A DNA stretch of 64,000 nucleotides from positions 176,124,868 to 176,188,867 of the forward strand of contig OY294069.1 of the NCBI GenBank assembly GCA_958510875.1. The letters run 5' to 3'. The stretch comes from Endomychus coccineus. Its lineage: Eukaryota; Arthropoda; Insecta; Coleoptera; Endomychidae. Every line of letters begins with the position of its first letter. The stretch's first letter is position 1. Positions 33,353 through 45,519 of this stretch are shown here, in pieces. The notes beneath the pieces were generated by a model that ran no database searches, was not told the origin of the DNA, and was given only the letters and a program-made list of their open reading frames with translations. The position numbers and the translations under genes are program-made.

Positions 33353-34835
33353 AAACCGATGTCAAACAGGAAACGAATCGGTTGATTACCACCTTTGGTG
33401 ATGCAAACATGAAAACAAACCATCAATTCACATTCTGTAACACTGAACCGCCAAAGACGCAGAGCACTCTCTGTAAAGTTATGCGACACTGAGGAAATCC
33501 AGAGACTAGATACAAAGACGGTTTTAAGCCTCTTCAGAGTATTAACCACCTACCCGGTATCGACAGATTGTGGAATAGGTGCCTGTTGAATGGAAACCGA
33601 TTCCGTCTACCTCTGGAGCTCGGTGAACACTCATGAGTGAGAATCGCTTCACTAGGACGACGTTTAATAATATATATCACGGTCTTCAGGAATCGTTCAC
33701 CTGGGGGAGCATAGTACTGAGGAAATATCACCGATAACAGTTGATTTATTTAAACAAATGAACAAATATTCATCCTCTTCATTCAATAACCTTGTATTTC
33801 AAGATCTTCCACACGGAATGGGCCGGTTCTTAGGCAGAAACGTCATGGAATTTGCTGAAGAAGATACATTTTCTACATTTAAGGGTAAGAGAGGTATCAA
33901 GAGAATCCGATCCTGTCGAATGACATCATCGGTATAAGTAACACTAAATTCAACTACGACACTCATTAACTCCTCCATTTTTTTTTGCGGTGAACAGTTA
34001 CAAATGACTATAATTTCGTCGAGTTGGGTCATACATGGTATTCACGTACCCACACGAATCCAGAAAAGTAATTAGTGTTAAGATCACCAATATCGGAAAA
34101 TTAATTACAGTTATTAGTAAATTGTTTAATCAATCGCTCGATAAATTCTCGATATGTGACAAAGATGATTTCGAACGAAACAATGGACGCGCGGAAGAGA
34201 TGGGTTGTGTTGGGTTGTGATGTTGTTTATTCTTCCCATGGTTGAAAGATGTGGGTCCGCGCCCATCTCTCTCTCTTTCTCGTAAATGAGCGTACCACCG
34301 CCTTCTAATCTTGGATAATTGGTAATTTTATCATTACAGTCATATAAGTATTGTTTTGTTTGGTTCTTATTGTCTTGGTGGATGATCCTTTTTATAATAA
34401 TAATAAGGTTCTAACCGCCGATGTATATTTAATTCCTTTTCCGTGAAAGATGACTAATAAGTCAAAGTTTCAAACAATTTTGTTTATTAGAATATTGACG
34501 AATTTGCAAGCATTATTGGATGATCTCATCTATAAAATGTTTTGTATCAATCTTGATAATAATAATAATGATAAAAATAGTTCATTCACATTATAATTAT
34601 AGTAAGGTAGTTATGGTACATAGTATAGAATAAACTTGCATATCCCATGAAGGTTAGACCTTGTTTATGGGTAGATATGAGCATTTCCATATTTATAGTA
34701 AAGGACAGTATGTCAAATTATACTTAGAATATAGTTATGGGATAATTTATTTACATATTTATGACTAATTTAGGTTTAGTACCAATTAAAAAAAATTAAT
34801 GAAATAAATATACAATATATATTAAAATAAAACAA
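33353..34835. other. Unrecognised spacer
   Basis: No supported feature; a few short frames on both strands lack recognisable motifs. The stretch becomes very AT-rich after 34300. Confidence 0.4.
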
Positions 34836-35280
34836 TTTAAGTAATATATCTTCGCATTCTTAATATTTGTCTATTCATAGATATAGGAATTTTTTATATA
34901 AATAAAATCATGCACCTTAAGTTTTCGTGTTTTCATTATATATTGCTTGATTTTATTCTTGAAAAGTTTAAGTGATTTCATATCTTTTATTCCAGATAAT
35001 AAGAAATTATATATTTTTGGTTCAAGAAACACATGTGCTCTTTGAGTTTTTGGGGATTATAAAGGAATTAGCTTTTCCTCTAGTGTCATGCGAATGGTAG
35101 ATTTGTAAAACTTTATCTGTATTTTGGTAACAGTATGTAGCTAAAATGCTTGATCAAATAATTATATGGTATCTAGTATTTTACTATCTTTGTATAGAGA
35201 TTTCGTGTTGTATCTGGATGGTTTATTGAATGTTATTTTCAGCATCCATTTTTGAGTAACGTTAATACTATTCAAATAGT
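34836..35280 (-). pseudogene. Probable LINE C-terminal relic
   Basis: On the minus strand: LEPKIYNFLLSGIKDMKSLK and LFKNKIKQYIMK (about 34920-35030), preceded in another frame by HSHDTRGKANSF. The pattern KIYNxLPxxIKxxxSxxxFKxKLKxYL is the usual C-terminus of CR1-like LINE polyproteins without RNase H. The match is weak and frame-broken. Confidence 0.4.
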
Positions 35281-37730
35281 GGTTTATTGTATGGGAAGTG
35301 CTATGGTTTGAGTTACTTCAACAGATCATCTGTGTTAGCATATGATATGTTATTGTTAAATGAATCCGGCCCTCCAAGAGCCTTTCGATCTCACGTGGAC
35401 TCCGCGTTCCCTATTAACCTTCAGCCCCACTCCAAGATGTCAGACCTTCCCGTAACCCAAGCACCACGAGACCAGAAGATTTCTTCATGGTCTCTGGGTC
35501 GGATCTTGACCTAAAACCGTTTCACCTCAGGTTTGTTAATATCTCGCATTCTATTAAGGTACTTGCACTCCCTCACTTGAGAGTGAGGTATTTATGTTAC
35601 CGATTCTGATGCTCTCCGCTTGGGATCTGGGCCAGTACCATTTTATTGTCCTCCTCTAATCTCTCCAAGGCTATACGATAATTCGACACCGGCCTTGATA
35701 TAGTTTTTGAGGCTGCTGAGGCCACCGAGGAAATCAGTCGTGCTCTTCTTTCTACTTGTTTTGCAGCGTTACCGTTTTCCAGGAAGGTCTGAATATATAC
35801 CTGAAAAACAGTGGAACTTGAAGTTATCCATAAGCCCATACATCCCGCTCTCACCCTATATTCTTTCCTAAAATCATACTTTCACCAAATGTTTCCATTA
35901 TGGACCCTATCTAAGTTCATCTAACTTCATAGGGAGTTCTGAAATCTGAATGTGGTTCCATCCTGTTCGTAGAACTACAATCAACTCCTCTAAACTGGGC
36001 GTTAATCTTTACACTGTTGTGTCTTGACCCCCTTTCCCAACGCTGGAGGCTTTCAATCGCTTCCCAATATGAGCGACCTTTGCCTTGACCGTCAAGTTCA
36101 GAACCTAAGCATAAAGAAGATCTTAGGATTCTGCCAAGCAGCGAGGTATCTAAATAGCTCCTGAAAAACGTAGAAGAGGATGGAGTACAAGGGTCTTCGG
36201 CTAGGTGCACTGCACTTTTTATTAAGCTCGATACCATCTGAAGCAATACTTATACGAAACCAACCAATACATTGGATCATAGAATTCTCGTAATTTGATG
36301 TAAGGCGAACCAAAATTATATTAACACAAATCTCTTTTAGCTATTAAGAGCTAGTGACTGTGCTAAATCATATCTTTAGACCAACCGAAGAAACGGAGTG
36401 AGAACAGAGAGCCTCTCTAAACGCAGTAAGGAGACCACATCGTCTTTAACTGAGCACGCGAGGACGACTGGACGTAGCATAGATTTCACCACCAACACCA
36501 GGATACAAACCAACATCAGAAACTAGAAAAACAGGATAACCAGAGATGCTATACATCTTGGAGACTAACCCTGACAAACAAAAGCATCACTAAAGTTTGT
36601 CGACAATCATCAAACTTTACGCCATATTAGAGATTTTGCGTTTGCCAGTTCGGTATGCCAAATGAATCAAAGAAGAACAATTTGAATGATTCTCATTCTT
36701 TGGGATTATCATTTGATTAATAATTTTTGATGATACATAAATACGCTGTGAGTTATTGAATTGAAGGGATGGAGCCTGTCGGTTTCTCCGATACGCGATG
36801 ATATTTTGTTAAAGTTGAAACACAGTGGCGAATGAGTTCAAGAGAGAACCAAAAGAAATAATTAAACTCCGTACGATAAATGAATATGTGTGACAAAATA
36901 ATTACTGTTTGTTTTAAAATTGTGAAGATCTCATAACGTCACTCATTACAGCAACCCGTTAGAAAATTAATGGTCTTTGAATTAGTGTTAGCACTTTTGA
37001 GTAGAGGTTGTCGGTTCAAGAAAGTAGCTATAATATAACCTTAATCGCTAATTGACAATTATATTTTATTTAAAGTAATGACGATCATCATTTGATTGAA
37101 ACAATTTACAGAAACAACGTGACGATTGCTAAGTTGTTAAAGTATAATCTTTGAGATGTTATAAGTGAGTTAGAGGTTACTTAGCAATTGCTATATGTGT
37201 AAGATTTGAAGGATATTAATTAATTGAATGATGGAAGACTAAATAGAAATTTGTATTGACGCGATAGGCCAGAATGTTTTATTTCAGGCCTTTCATATCT
37301 TTTGAGATTCAGGGTTTGTTCTATCGGATTCATACACCATTCATATAATATTGTAATCTCAATACTCAATGAGATTCTTTCTAACTTTCGTAATCGTGGC
37401 TAAATTTTAATTTGATCAGTTTGACAAGATGATTCGGAACTCTAATAAGTACCCTTATCCTTATTCAAAAAAGATGAAAAGGCCTACCTATCCTACCGAT
37501 TATATTATTAAAAACGAAATTACTCGCAAGATGTTAGCTTGAGAGGAAGCAGAAAAGCCTATAACGAGATTGTTTGTATGGAAGTTAACTTAAGAATAAT
37601 CATTATTATTATCATATAGTCCTATAGATCGAATCGATCTATACTACCTTACTGTACACTGTAACAATGAAATATTCTAGCCTTAGCGTTGTAATCTCAT
37701 GAGAGGGTGCTATTGGTGGTGGTCCCGAGC
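35281..37730. other. Unassigned; GC-richer patch at 35.4-36.3 kb
   Basis: Minus-strand frames at 35597-35854 and 35917-36246 sit in a GC-richer patch and may be remnants of an element, but I do not recognise any domain in them. 36300-37730 is AT-rich and empty as far as I can see. Confidence 0.4.
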
Positions 37731-37779
37731 ACTTCATAGGAATAGTTGTATCTGACATCATCATACGAGGGATTGTGAG

Positions 37780-38314
37780 ATCTGCCTTCCTGGAGAAGCT
37801 TGAGTTTTGGTTGCATTATCAGAATCCCAATACAAAATCTTTGCCAAATCTCCAATAATTGCGTTAACCTGTCACGCTCTCGCGTGGGAAGACCGAATTT
37901 CGCCCATAACCCCGATGATCAGCACCATTAATACGACCTTGTGGCTTGGGTATTGCGTGCGGAGCTCAAACAGAAGATCTTGATATTTTGGCCAATTTTC
38001 CCCCTCTTTCAAGACTTCTCTGTCGGGGCAGAGAATTCGTTGACATACATAGTCTTTGTTTGTTTATCGAGGAGGCCAACGTCAGGCATATTTACTTGTA
38101 TGAACGTGACGGTCGGAAACGGGTAGTTCCAGTGGATCTGGCATTGTTCATTTCCGACAACGGACTCAATATCTCCTGGCATATAAGGTAATACCGGTTC
38201 TTGGCCTACGCCGTACGAGTGCCTTACATGGTAATACAGTACCTGAAGGGCCGCATCAGTTTCTATATAGTTTTCCTGAATCTCGTGTGACATCCGAAGA
38301 GAATGAATTTGCAT
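37780..38314 (-). pseudogene. LINE C-terminal fragment, probable restriction-like endonuclease
   Basis: The minus-strand frame ending at 38009 contains HWNYPFPTVTFIQVNMPDV, GLLDKQTKTMYVNEFSAP. After a one-base shift it continues ENWPKYQDLLFELRTQYPSH and KVVLMVLIIGVMG. The order PD-x(n)-D-x3-K-x5-E-F fits the PD-(D/E)xK restriction-like endonuclease placed at the C-terminus of some non-LTR retrotransposons that lack an APE endonuclease. The RT is not present here. The assignment rests on these motifs only. Confidence 0.5.
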
Positions 38315-40167
38315 GAATCGTCATCTCCCGCGTGTAGATGGCGATATTCCTGAGCAGTTTATTATGCCCTCTCTGTCGAAGAACTTCATTTTCCACAAAA
38401 CCCCAGGCATGAGATAGTGAAGAAATATTCATTATTTTGATATGATGATTTTTGTACTTGTATTTGAAACTTTCAGTTATCTGAATAATTTTTTATATAT
38501 ACTCTTAGCAGACGAAGTCCGAACAGTAAATTCATTTACTCAAACTATTTCTGAAATTGTTAAAACGTCCTAGAACGAAACTTCCTTCAGCATACTGTTT
38601 TTAATTGAATTTTAAGCAACTTTGAAAAAATCCAGTCTATCTGGATGTCAGTCACGAATTGCTTGTTTACGCCATAACTAAAACCAAAGGTCCTATCACA
38701 TTCAAATTTTGACAAAAAATTGTTTGCTGTTTAGTGACATTAAATCGATTCCAAACTTTTACAGTAAATTTAAGTTAATTTGAAACTGCTTTCAACCAAA
38801 TTCGAACAAAAATCGTTCAGCAACAACAACAAAGACAAAGACTTAAATTTACACCGTACTTCAACTGTTTATAACAAATGGTGATGAACCAAAGGTATTA
38901 TTCATCCTACTGAAATAGTGGTTTGTGGTACTGAAATTATCGAAAGTAGATTTCGAAATCGTTTTTTTTGATATGGAGATCGAGCAGAATTCGCCCAACT
39001 GTGCCCTGATAAAAGAAAATTTCAGACATATGCTCATCGATAGGAATCCTCTTCCTTTATGGATCCAAAATGGAATTGGTCGGCAAGCATTTCAGCAACA
39101 TTTTTGGCTTTTTCTCGTGCTGTCGTAGTCAGTGTTCCATCATCTTTGGTTAGAGGAGGGCGTGATCAGTATTGCCTTGCCGAAGATCTGTTCGAAGAAT
39201 TGCATCATTCTAATTAAGTGAAGCCTCAGAATCATGTCTACTTTTGTATTGAAGTTATATGAAAATCGTAGATCTGTGGGTATGGAAATAAAGCTTCGAC
39301 GATACGTTTTTCAAAGAGCTGCTTTATTCTGATAAAAAATTGATATATAGAGATAAGACTTTTTATATTTAAGTTATACGACCCTGTGAAAATGGTAAGA
39401 TGACTCTTATTTGAAGGCATCATTCACCTTTGAAGTTAATCAAGCCACACATACTTCCACATCTAAATCGCATGACTGTATGGGAGGACAAGAACCTGCA
39501 AAAAGGTTTTCGACGATAACTTATTCTACATCGAAGATGAATTTGGGCCATGCATACCTACTTTGGTAATATTTGCATTAACGGTTACATAAATATAAAT
39601 GATGAAATGAATGAATACATTGCCTATTCTGATACGTCAGCTTTTTCTTATAGTGTTCTTGGTACATTATCTGTTGAGCAAGACTTTTGCGGAACAAGGA
39701 TAGACGTCGAACGTTACTAATGGCGGTACGTTAGCACAGATTACTTCAATTGTTATGGCCCCGAGTTTCCGCTCAAAGACACTAATGAAGGTAGGTAATG
39801 ATATCTAGATCTAGTTGGTGAGTTGAATTTCAATCTGCTTAATTTAGACGAACGGCAGTGATTAGGGCAACAATAAAACAAATCGCCAAACAAACAAATA
39901 ACGTCTAATCCAGATTAAAGCGAGACGTCGCCCGTAATAGTGACATATTGGCCAGAGGGCACCGCATTCGGATAAATCACTCACATGGCCATCCACCGAA
40001 CTGATTCAGTCCTTATTTGTCACCACCGGAGGGCGTAAATCCAGCATAGGCAATCAAGCTTGTCTTCCTAGGTGGGTACTGGAATAAGGTCACGATGTGT
40101 ACAGGCGGTTTCATGTTGCAACATAAATTGCTACCTGTAAACATTCCCATATTACTGATTTCTACTA
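38315..40167. other. Unrecognised spacer
   Basis: No domain or repeat boundary recognised up to the hAT TSD at 40168. Confidence 0.4.
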
Positions 40168-40453
40168 GTTATAACTAAAGGGCGGAATATATGCAAAGTG
40201 CATATATTTGCATATTTTGCATATTTTTACAAATTTCATAAAAAAATTGCATATTTCGGCAAAAATAAAATTTGTGTGCATATTTTTATGTTTTTCGTTT
40301 TATCAAAAGATTAAGTGCGGCCCTTGCAGATAATTGAAATAATTTAAAAGGTGGGTAGGTTTTATTATTATATGGTTTATGGACCCATTTTATTATTATA
40401 TGGTTTATTGCCGGCATTTATTGGATGTTTAGGAAATTCCAAGTAATCAGCTT

Positions 40454-40714
40454 GCCTAATTCACCGAACAGAAACAAGACAAGAAGGTTCACTTGAAGCT
40501 CTACCCCTAATGTTGTCTATTTCGCTGGCACACTTAAATAATCCCTGGTGGTGCCAAGTCGTGTTCGGTGGTAGTAAGTATTGTCACCAAACAGAAACCT
40601 CTGTTCGGTGCGCGGGGGTCTAGTTGGAATGCGGCGGCTTGGTTTTATAGTTCGGACTTCAAAGTACCGACGCCAAGTGAACCTTCTTGTCTTGTTTCTT
40701 TTCGGTGCCTAATT
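40454..40714. mobile_element. MITE nested in the hAT leader
   Basis: 40462-40496 (CACCGAACAGAAACAAGACA...) and 40673-40706 (...TGTCTTGTTTCTTTTCGGT) are inverted repeats of about 35 bp. GCCTAATT occurs on both sides (40454-40461 and 40707-40714), a putative 8-bp TSD. This gives a 245-bp non-coding element. Confidence 0.75.
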
Positions 40715-40763
40715 GGAGAGCAAATGTGGTCTCTTCTTTTGTATTTATATTGTATAGTTTAGT

Positions 40764-41024
40764 TTGTCGATAGATTCCAGTGGGAAAAGAGTGATTTCGA
40801 AAATATTTAAATATTTATTTCAAAAGCCTAAAATGCCGAAAGCCGCTTCGTGGATTATAAATTTTCCTGAGTTGGAGTTTAGTGGGGATAAAGTGTTTTG
40901 CAAAGTTTGTGCCAAAATCATTGTTTGTGAAAAGAAGTTCCAAATTGATCAACACTTGAAAACAGCTATGCATAAAGCTAAGTTGCAGAAAAATAAATCT
41001 GTGCCTGTTCAGCAGTGTGTGTAA
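40764..41024 (+). pseudogene. hAT transposase N-terminus with C2H2-type finger
   Basis: Frame from 40764; the more likely protein start is the internal ATG at 40830 (MPKAASWIINFPELEFSG). The finger is FCKVCAKIIVCEKKFQIDQH followed by LKTAMHK: two cysteines three apart and two histidines, as in the BED-like finger of CGGBP1-related hAT transposases. A stop at 41022 breaks it, but the same frame continues after it with GFQNVKPKSEKEVFHQD and LVAANIPLKKLQNTQF until a second stop near 41148. With only a few disruptions this is a comparatively young relic. Confidence 0.75.
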
Positions 41025-41190
41025 ACCGGATTTCAAAATGTCAAACCAAAGAGTGAAAAGGAGGTGTTTCATCAAGACTTATGCAAAGCTTTAGTCGCAG
41101 CAAATATACCTTTGAAGAAACTGCAAAATACACAATTCAGAGATTTGTAATCCAAACATCCCTGACGAATCCACACTTAGAAAGAAGTAT

Positions 41191-41742
41191 GTGCAAACAG
41201 TATACGAAACCGTAATGGAAGAAATTAAAGTTTCACTGGGCGATGAACATTTTTATATTATTGTTGATGAAAGCACAGACTCATGTGGTCGATATATCGC
41301 ACATCTTATTATTGGAGGGCTTCAAGAAAATGAGCCAGGGAAGCCATATTTAATATCTTCTAAACAGTTAGACAAAACAAATAATGTGACCGTAACTCGA
41401 TTTATTCAGCAGTCTCTATCAAATTTTTTTTTACCAAATTCAGTTCCAGTAGAGAAGTTTTTAGTGTTTTTGTCTGACGCAGCGCCGTATATGGTTAAAG
41501 TAGGCCAAAACTTAAAAATATTTTATCCCAATATGGTACATGTCACTTGCCTTTTACACGGGATAAACAGAGTTGCAGAAACTATTAGAACAGCATATCC
41601 CTTGGTGAACAAATTAATTTCAAATGTAAAGAAAGTGTTTTTGAAAGCACCTCTAAGAGTGCAGATCTATAGAGAGAAATTGCCAGGAGTTAGTTCACCT
41701 CCAGAGCCCGTAATTACTCGATTGAAGCCTTTAAAGACATAG
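41191..41742 (+). pseudogene. hAT transposase catalytic core fragment
   Basis: 183 residues. EHFYIIVDESTDSCGRYIAH holds the first catalytic Asp region (VDESTD). Later LVFLSDAAPYMVKVGQNLK (second Asp region) and VHVTCLLHGINRVAETIR (the C/H-x-xH block) follow in the order expected for hAT. The methionine at 41191 is internal to the protein; upstream the frame is broken. The C-terminal part shifts near 41735 into the frame 41775-41972. Confidence 0.8.
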
Positions 41743-41774
41743 TTTCAGATTTAGAAGACAATTCACAGTGTGTA

Positions 41775-41972
41775 GTGCAAAGTCAAGCAGTATTCAAAAA
41801 TGTAAATTTAGCTAAGGAACTTGTTTTTATTAAGGTTAATTTTAGTTTTATACCAGATATAATAACTTCGTTAGAAAGTAGGAATATGAGTTTAAGAGAA
41901 TCAATTAATATTGTTGAAACTTTTTCCGACAAATGCAAAAAAGTTCCCGGTGATGTAGGAAATCAAGTATGA
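41775..41972 (+). pseudogene. hAT transposase C-proximal fragment
   Basis: Contains NVNLAKELVFIKVNFSFIPD and SLESRNMSLRESINIVETF, continuous with the core after a small frame change. It reaches a stop at 41972, after which the frame goes on with NEGFKYLMEVKNMFD. The dimerisation/ERSFS block expected after that is missing: the next residues run directly into an ILWPYNLLPKLKF-like end and the AT-rich tail. The element is therefore non-autonomous. Confidence 0.65.
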
Positions 41973-42315
41973 AGTAAACCCGAAGTTATTGTGGGAAAGA
42001 ATGAAGGCTTTAAGTATTTGATGGAAGTCAAAAATATGTTTGATACTAAACCATCCAACGAAGTAATACTTTGGCCTTATAACTTACTACCCAAATTAAA
42101 ATTTTAACTATTATATTTTTCTTTTAATTTTACTTAAAATAAATAATTTTTGTAAGAGTCGGCGTTTCTTTATTTCCATTTTTCCATGTTATATTCAAGG
42201 CATGTGATTGCATATTTTGACAAATAAATGCATATTGTTGCATATTTCAAAGAAAAACTATGCATATATATGCGCATATTTTAACTGAATTGACGTGCAT
42301 ATATTCCGCCCTTTA

Positions 42316-42840
42316 GTTATAACGAAACTGTTCTATCACACTGCGTTATGTCTTAAAAATGTGGATTCAAAACCGAAACAAAATGTTTCTATTTTCATTC
42401 ATGCATCTAAGACTCAGAAATCAGGAAATATGTCTCAGCCAAAGTTGTTTAGTGCTGTCTCCTAAATGTTACACCATCTTCAGATTTCCCTTTCAATTAC
42501 CCAGTAACTTCATGTTATCCTTTGTTTTGCATATATTTGAATATTATTATCTAATTAGCATCAAATTTAATTAATGTGGAATTAGTCGGCTCGCCATGAA
42601 ATAAGTTAGCTTTCATTTTCTCTTGTTGTATATAACAACCAAGGAAGAGGATTCATATTCTGTTGCGTGAACTGAAGTGTATCTTTTTAGTAGATAGGTA
42701 TGTGTTATGTAATTCACACCTTCCTCTAACAGTCAATTTTTTGATCCTATCTAAAATTCGCCTCAAACTTCTAAATACAAATATAGTGTTTGGTTCTTTT
42801 TATTCGCTAAAAATAAGAAAAAATCATTCTTATCCACTAT
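42316..42840. other. Unassigned stretch
   Basis: TSD of the hAT followed by AT-rich sequence with no recognised feature. Confidence 0.4.
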
Positions 42841-42845
42841 CAATA

Positions 42846-43332
42846 CTGTTTGAGAACTGAGGAACTTCCAGCTACCAAGTAGCCATCATTATTTGCGGAT
42901 AAGAATGTAAACAATGGGTTACCCTCAGCTGGAGATAAATCAGGATTTAATAAATTACTTTTTTGCTTATAGACTTTTCCGTCCCTTCTAAATTAGCTCT
43001 GTACTGTGTTTCAAAAGTGATACTTGAGAAATGGTGTGACCTGTATTCAATATATGTTGGGCTAACGCTGATTTTTTACCATTATTTTCCTTTATATGGG
43101 CAAAATGTTCCTTATAATACCGAGTTAAAATGCTCCTTCTAGTTTGTCTCACATAGCGTTTTGAACACGACTCACAATCTTTTCTGTATATCCCGGATTT
43201 GTCGAAGTCGGAAACTTTATCAAAGGTGTTGCCAAAACAGTTTTTTAACTTGTACTCCAGGCAAATAAGACATTTTCCACATACCTCTCTATACGGCGGT
43301 TTTTTTTGGTAAAAAAGTGTAGGTTTTGACAT
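42846..43332 (-). pseudogene. PLE GIY-YIG endonuclease domain and 3' end
   Basis: The minus-strand frame 42988-43332 reads PPYREVCGKCLICLEYKLKN, then SDFDKSGIYRKDCESCSKRY, VRQTRRSILTRYYKEHFAHI and ALAQHILNTGHTISQ. GIY and the Cys pair are intact; YVGQT is changed to YVRQT. The CGKCLIC block before it is a Cys-rich linker of PLE proteins. No RT precedes it; instead non-coding repeat R starts at 43322. The 3' side (42846-42985) contains a hammerhead-like relic (CTACCAAGTAG with TCATCAT and TTCC) and sequence matching 61320-61400 and 51545-51725. The GIY-YIG enzyme would nick target DNA during retrotransposition. Confidence 0.8.
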
Positions 43333-43775
43333 CTAAAAACTGATGTCACTGACGCGAAGGCTGGCGCGGGGGTGCGTTGTGATATATGGATACAAATATA
43401 TATATGATTTATAGCCAATATCTCAAAAGCCAAGCAATGTATGAATAAAAGTTTAGTACAAAAGTTGTAGGAAATAAAAATTACCACAAAAATTATGTAT
43501 AATATTTTTTGATTTTCCGCGCGGCTTCCGCGTAAAATGCGTTAAAATAAAAATTAAGCTTTCTCTTGAAAAAACGGAAAATCGTGTTTAAGCATATTTT
43601 TCGCAATTAGTCGATAATTTGGCAGACAGTACGCCTTAAAGAAGAAATGTAGTACCTCGTTGATGTTCAGGGATATAGCTGAGTATAAAAAATGAAAATT
43701 GTGGAAAATTCTTGGAAAATCATAGAATTTTCAATTCGATAACACCTTCAAACGTGTCATTTTCTAGGTTTTTCT
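43322..43775 (-). repeat. Repeat R, left arm of a 450-bp inverted repeat
   Basis: Same non-coding block as 6010-6480, and the reverse complement of 44262-44758. Landmarks: CACTGACGCGAAGGCTGGCG, TTAGTCGATAATTTGGCAGA and ACGTGTCATTTTCTAGGTTT. Adjacent to PLE coding remnants in each case, so probably PLE untranslated or terminal-repeat sequence. Confidence 0.75.
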
Positions 43776-44261
43776 AGGTGTAGACTACAAATTTGACAAC
43801 GTTATCTCAAAATACTGGGTATATTCATACAGAGTATACTACGTAACTGTGAGTCTCTTAGTATATGAACAGGTGAGTATCCAGAGTGTGGGGGTTTAAC
43901 CATGACAACGTAATGCCATCCACGTGTAAGATGTTGAAGAAGAAATAATCAAAACAATAACGGTTTAGATTTTGGATAGACGTACATAATGTTATACAAA
44001 AAAATTGTCATAATAATAACAATAATAATAATAAGAAATATTAATAATACTAGTTGTAATGAATCTTAATAAATCAATAACAATAAATATATTAATAATG
44101 TAATAATGATAATATATTAATGTAATAGAAATTTAAAAATTTGTCATCTATAATGAAGGTTCTGAATTCAAAATAAAAAAAGAGAAATTAAATAAGAAAA
44201 ATATAAAATTTACAATCATTTAAGAAAAACTGATGCAAAATTTGTAATCTACCCTGACGAA
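43776..44261. other. Spacer of the inverted repeat, with AT-rich microsatellite
   Basis: About 490 bp between the two R arms. It includes degenerate (AAT)n sequence at 44010-44110. No coding sequence. Confidence 0.6.
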
Positions 44262-44758
44262 AACCTAGAAATTGACACGTTTGACGCTGATATAGATGTG
44301 AAAATTCTATGTTTTTATACTCAGTTATATCCCTGGACACATCAACGAGGTACTACATTTCTTCTTTAAGGCGTACTGTCTGCCAAATTATCGACTAATT
44401 GCCAAAAATATGCCTAAATACGATTTTCCGATTTTCCGTAGAAAATCTGACTTTTCTAATAACGTTCGTTTTGAAGGAAAATAAATTTTGAATAACTTTT
44501 ATTCAAAATTTGTATCAAGAAAAGCTTAATTTTTTTTAACGCATTTTACGCGGAAATCGTGAGGAAAATCGAAAAATGTTATGAATGATTTTTTGTGGGA
44601 ATTTTTATTTCCTACAACTTTTTTCAATACATTGCTTGGTTTTTGAGATATTGGCTATGAATCATATATATACATATATATCTATCTATATATCACAACG
44701 CACCCCCGCCGGCCTTCGCGTCAGTGACATCGGTTTCTAGATGTCAAAGCCCACACTT
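44262..44758 (+). repeat. Repeat R, right arm of the inverted repeat
   Basis: Reverse complement of 43322-43775 with scattered differences; includes GACGCTGATATAGATGTG sequence and ends TAGATGTCAAAGCCCACACT. Downstream come PLE RT fragments on the + strand, mirroring the PLE fragment left of the first arm. Confidence 0.75.
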
Positions 44759-44859
44759 TTCTAAGCGGGTTCTACTTGATACTTTTTACGTTTCAATTTT
44801 TATCAAATCGAATGCTTATGATATATGTAATTTTTTTCGCACTTTTACGCCATTTATGA

Positions 44860-45366
44860 AATTTGTATCTAAATGCACAACTACAGAATTGAAAACAGTG
44901 CAGCAGGATATTATAAAAGATGAAGATCATTTGGAATTTGACATATACAGTAAGCCTATACTCGACCAAGTATTCATGAACACTTATTAATTATAAAATA
45001 GCTTCATTCAATTTTCACGATTACAAGTAAAGATTTTGATTTATATGGCTTTTTGAACACGTTTAATAGCCAATTTGATTCACTGTCGATATAGAAACAG
45101 ATAATCAGCTTCCTTTCCTTGACATTAACATTATAAAAGATGGTAATCACTTGGATTTCGACATATACAGAAAACCCACTCAAAGAAATAGGAATACCCG
45201 GCGGATTCAGCTACACCATTCAGATATAAGATATCTCCGTTTAATAGTCCCTTTGAGCCATCAAAATTATAACAACGAAGTTGGGAAACTTCAGCAAATT
45301 GCGTTGGACAATGGTTACCACGAATCTTTGATCAGTAATTCAATTTCTAAACAAAAAAGGAAATAG
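44860..45366 (+). pseudogene. Two PLE reverse-transcriptase scraps in tandem
   Basis: 44880-44960 reads QDIIKDEDHLEFDIYSKPIL; 45085-45190 reads DNQLPFLDINIIKDGNHLDF and DIYRKPTQRNR. These are two copies of the same PLE RT segment (palm to thumb), so the locus contains at least two PLE insertions or a duplication. The second copy continues with VPLSHQNYNNEVGKLQQIAL and LDNGYHESLISNSIS to a stop at 45366. The catalytic YVDD region lies upstream and is not preserved. Confidence 0.7.
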
Positions 45367-45519
45367 GAACGTAACCAAATTAGAGCCATCACTTTCAAAT
45401 ACTTCAAGAAAATTCAAAAGTTTCCCTTACCATTCTTCAGTAATTAATAAATTTCATAGTTTGTTTTCTTAATTTACAATACAACCAGTTTATAGATGTA
45501 AGACCAAGCTAAAACACCG

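Larger units (their letters stand above)
40176..42315 (+). mobile_element. hAT element (CGGBP1-like transposase) with 8-bp palindromic TSD
   Basis: Ends TAAAGGGCGGAATATATGCA (40176) and the inverse TGCATATATTCCGCCCTTTA (ending 42315) are inverted repeats. GTTATAAC lies directly outside both ends (40168-40175, 42316-42323); because it is its own reverse complement it could be either TSD or the last part of the repeat. Both subterminal regions are full of GCATATTT motifs, probable transposase binding sites. The + strand carries three transposase fragments. A 245-bp MITE is nested at 40462. Confidence 0.85.

Noticed and set aside
35597..36246. Two minus-strand frames possibly from one gene
   Set aside because: They could be an element remnant, but no motif is recognisable and they are in different frames, so no function is claimed.
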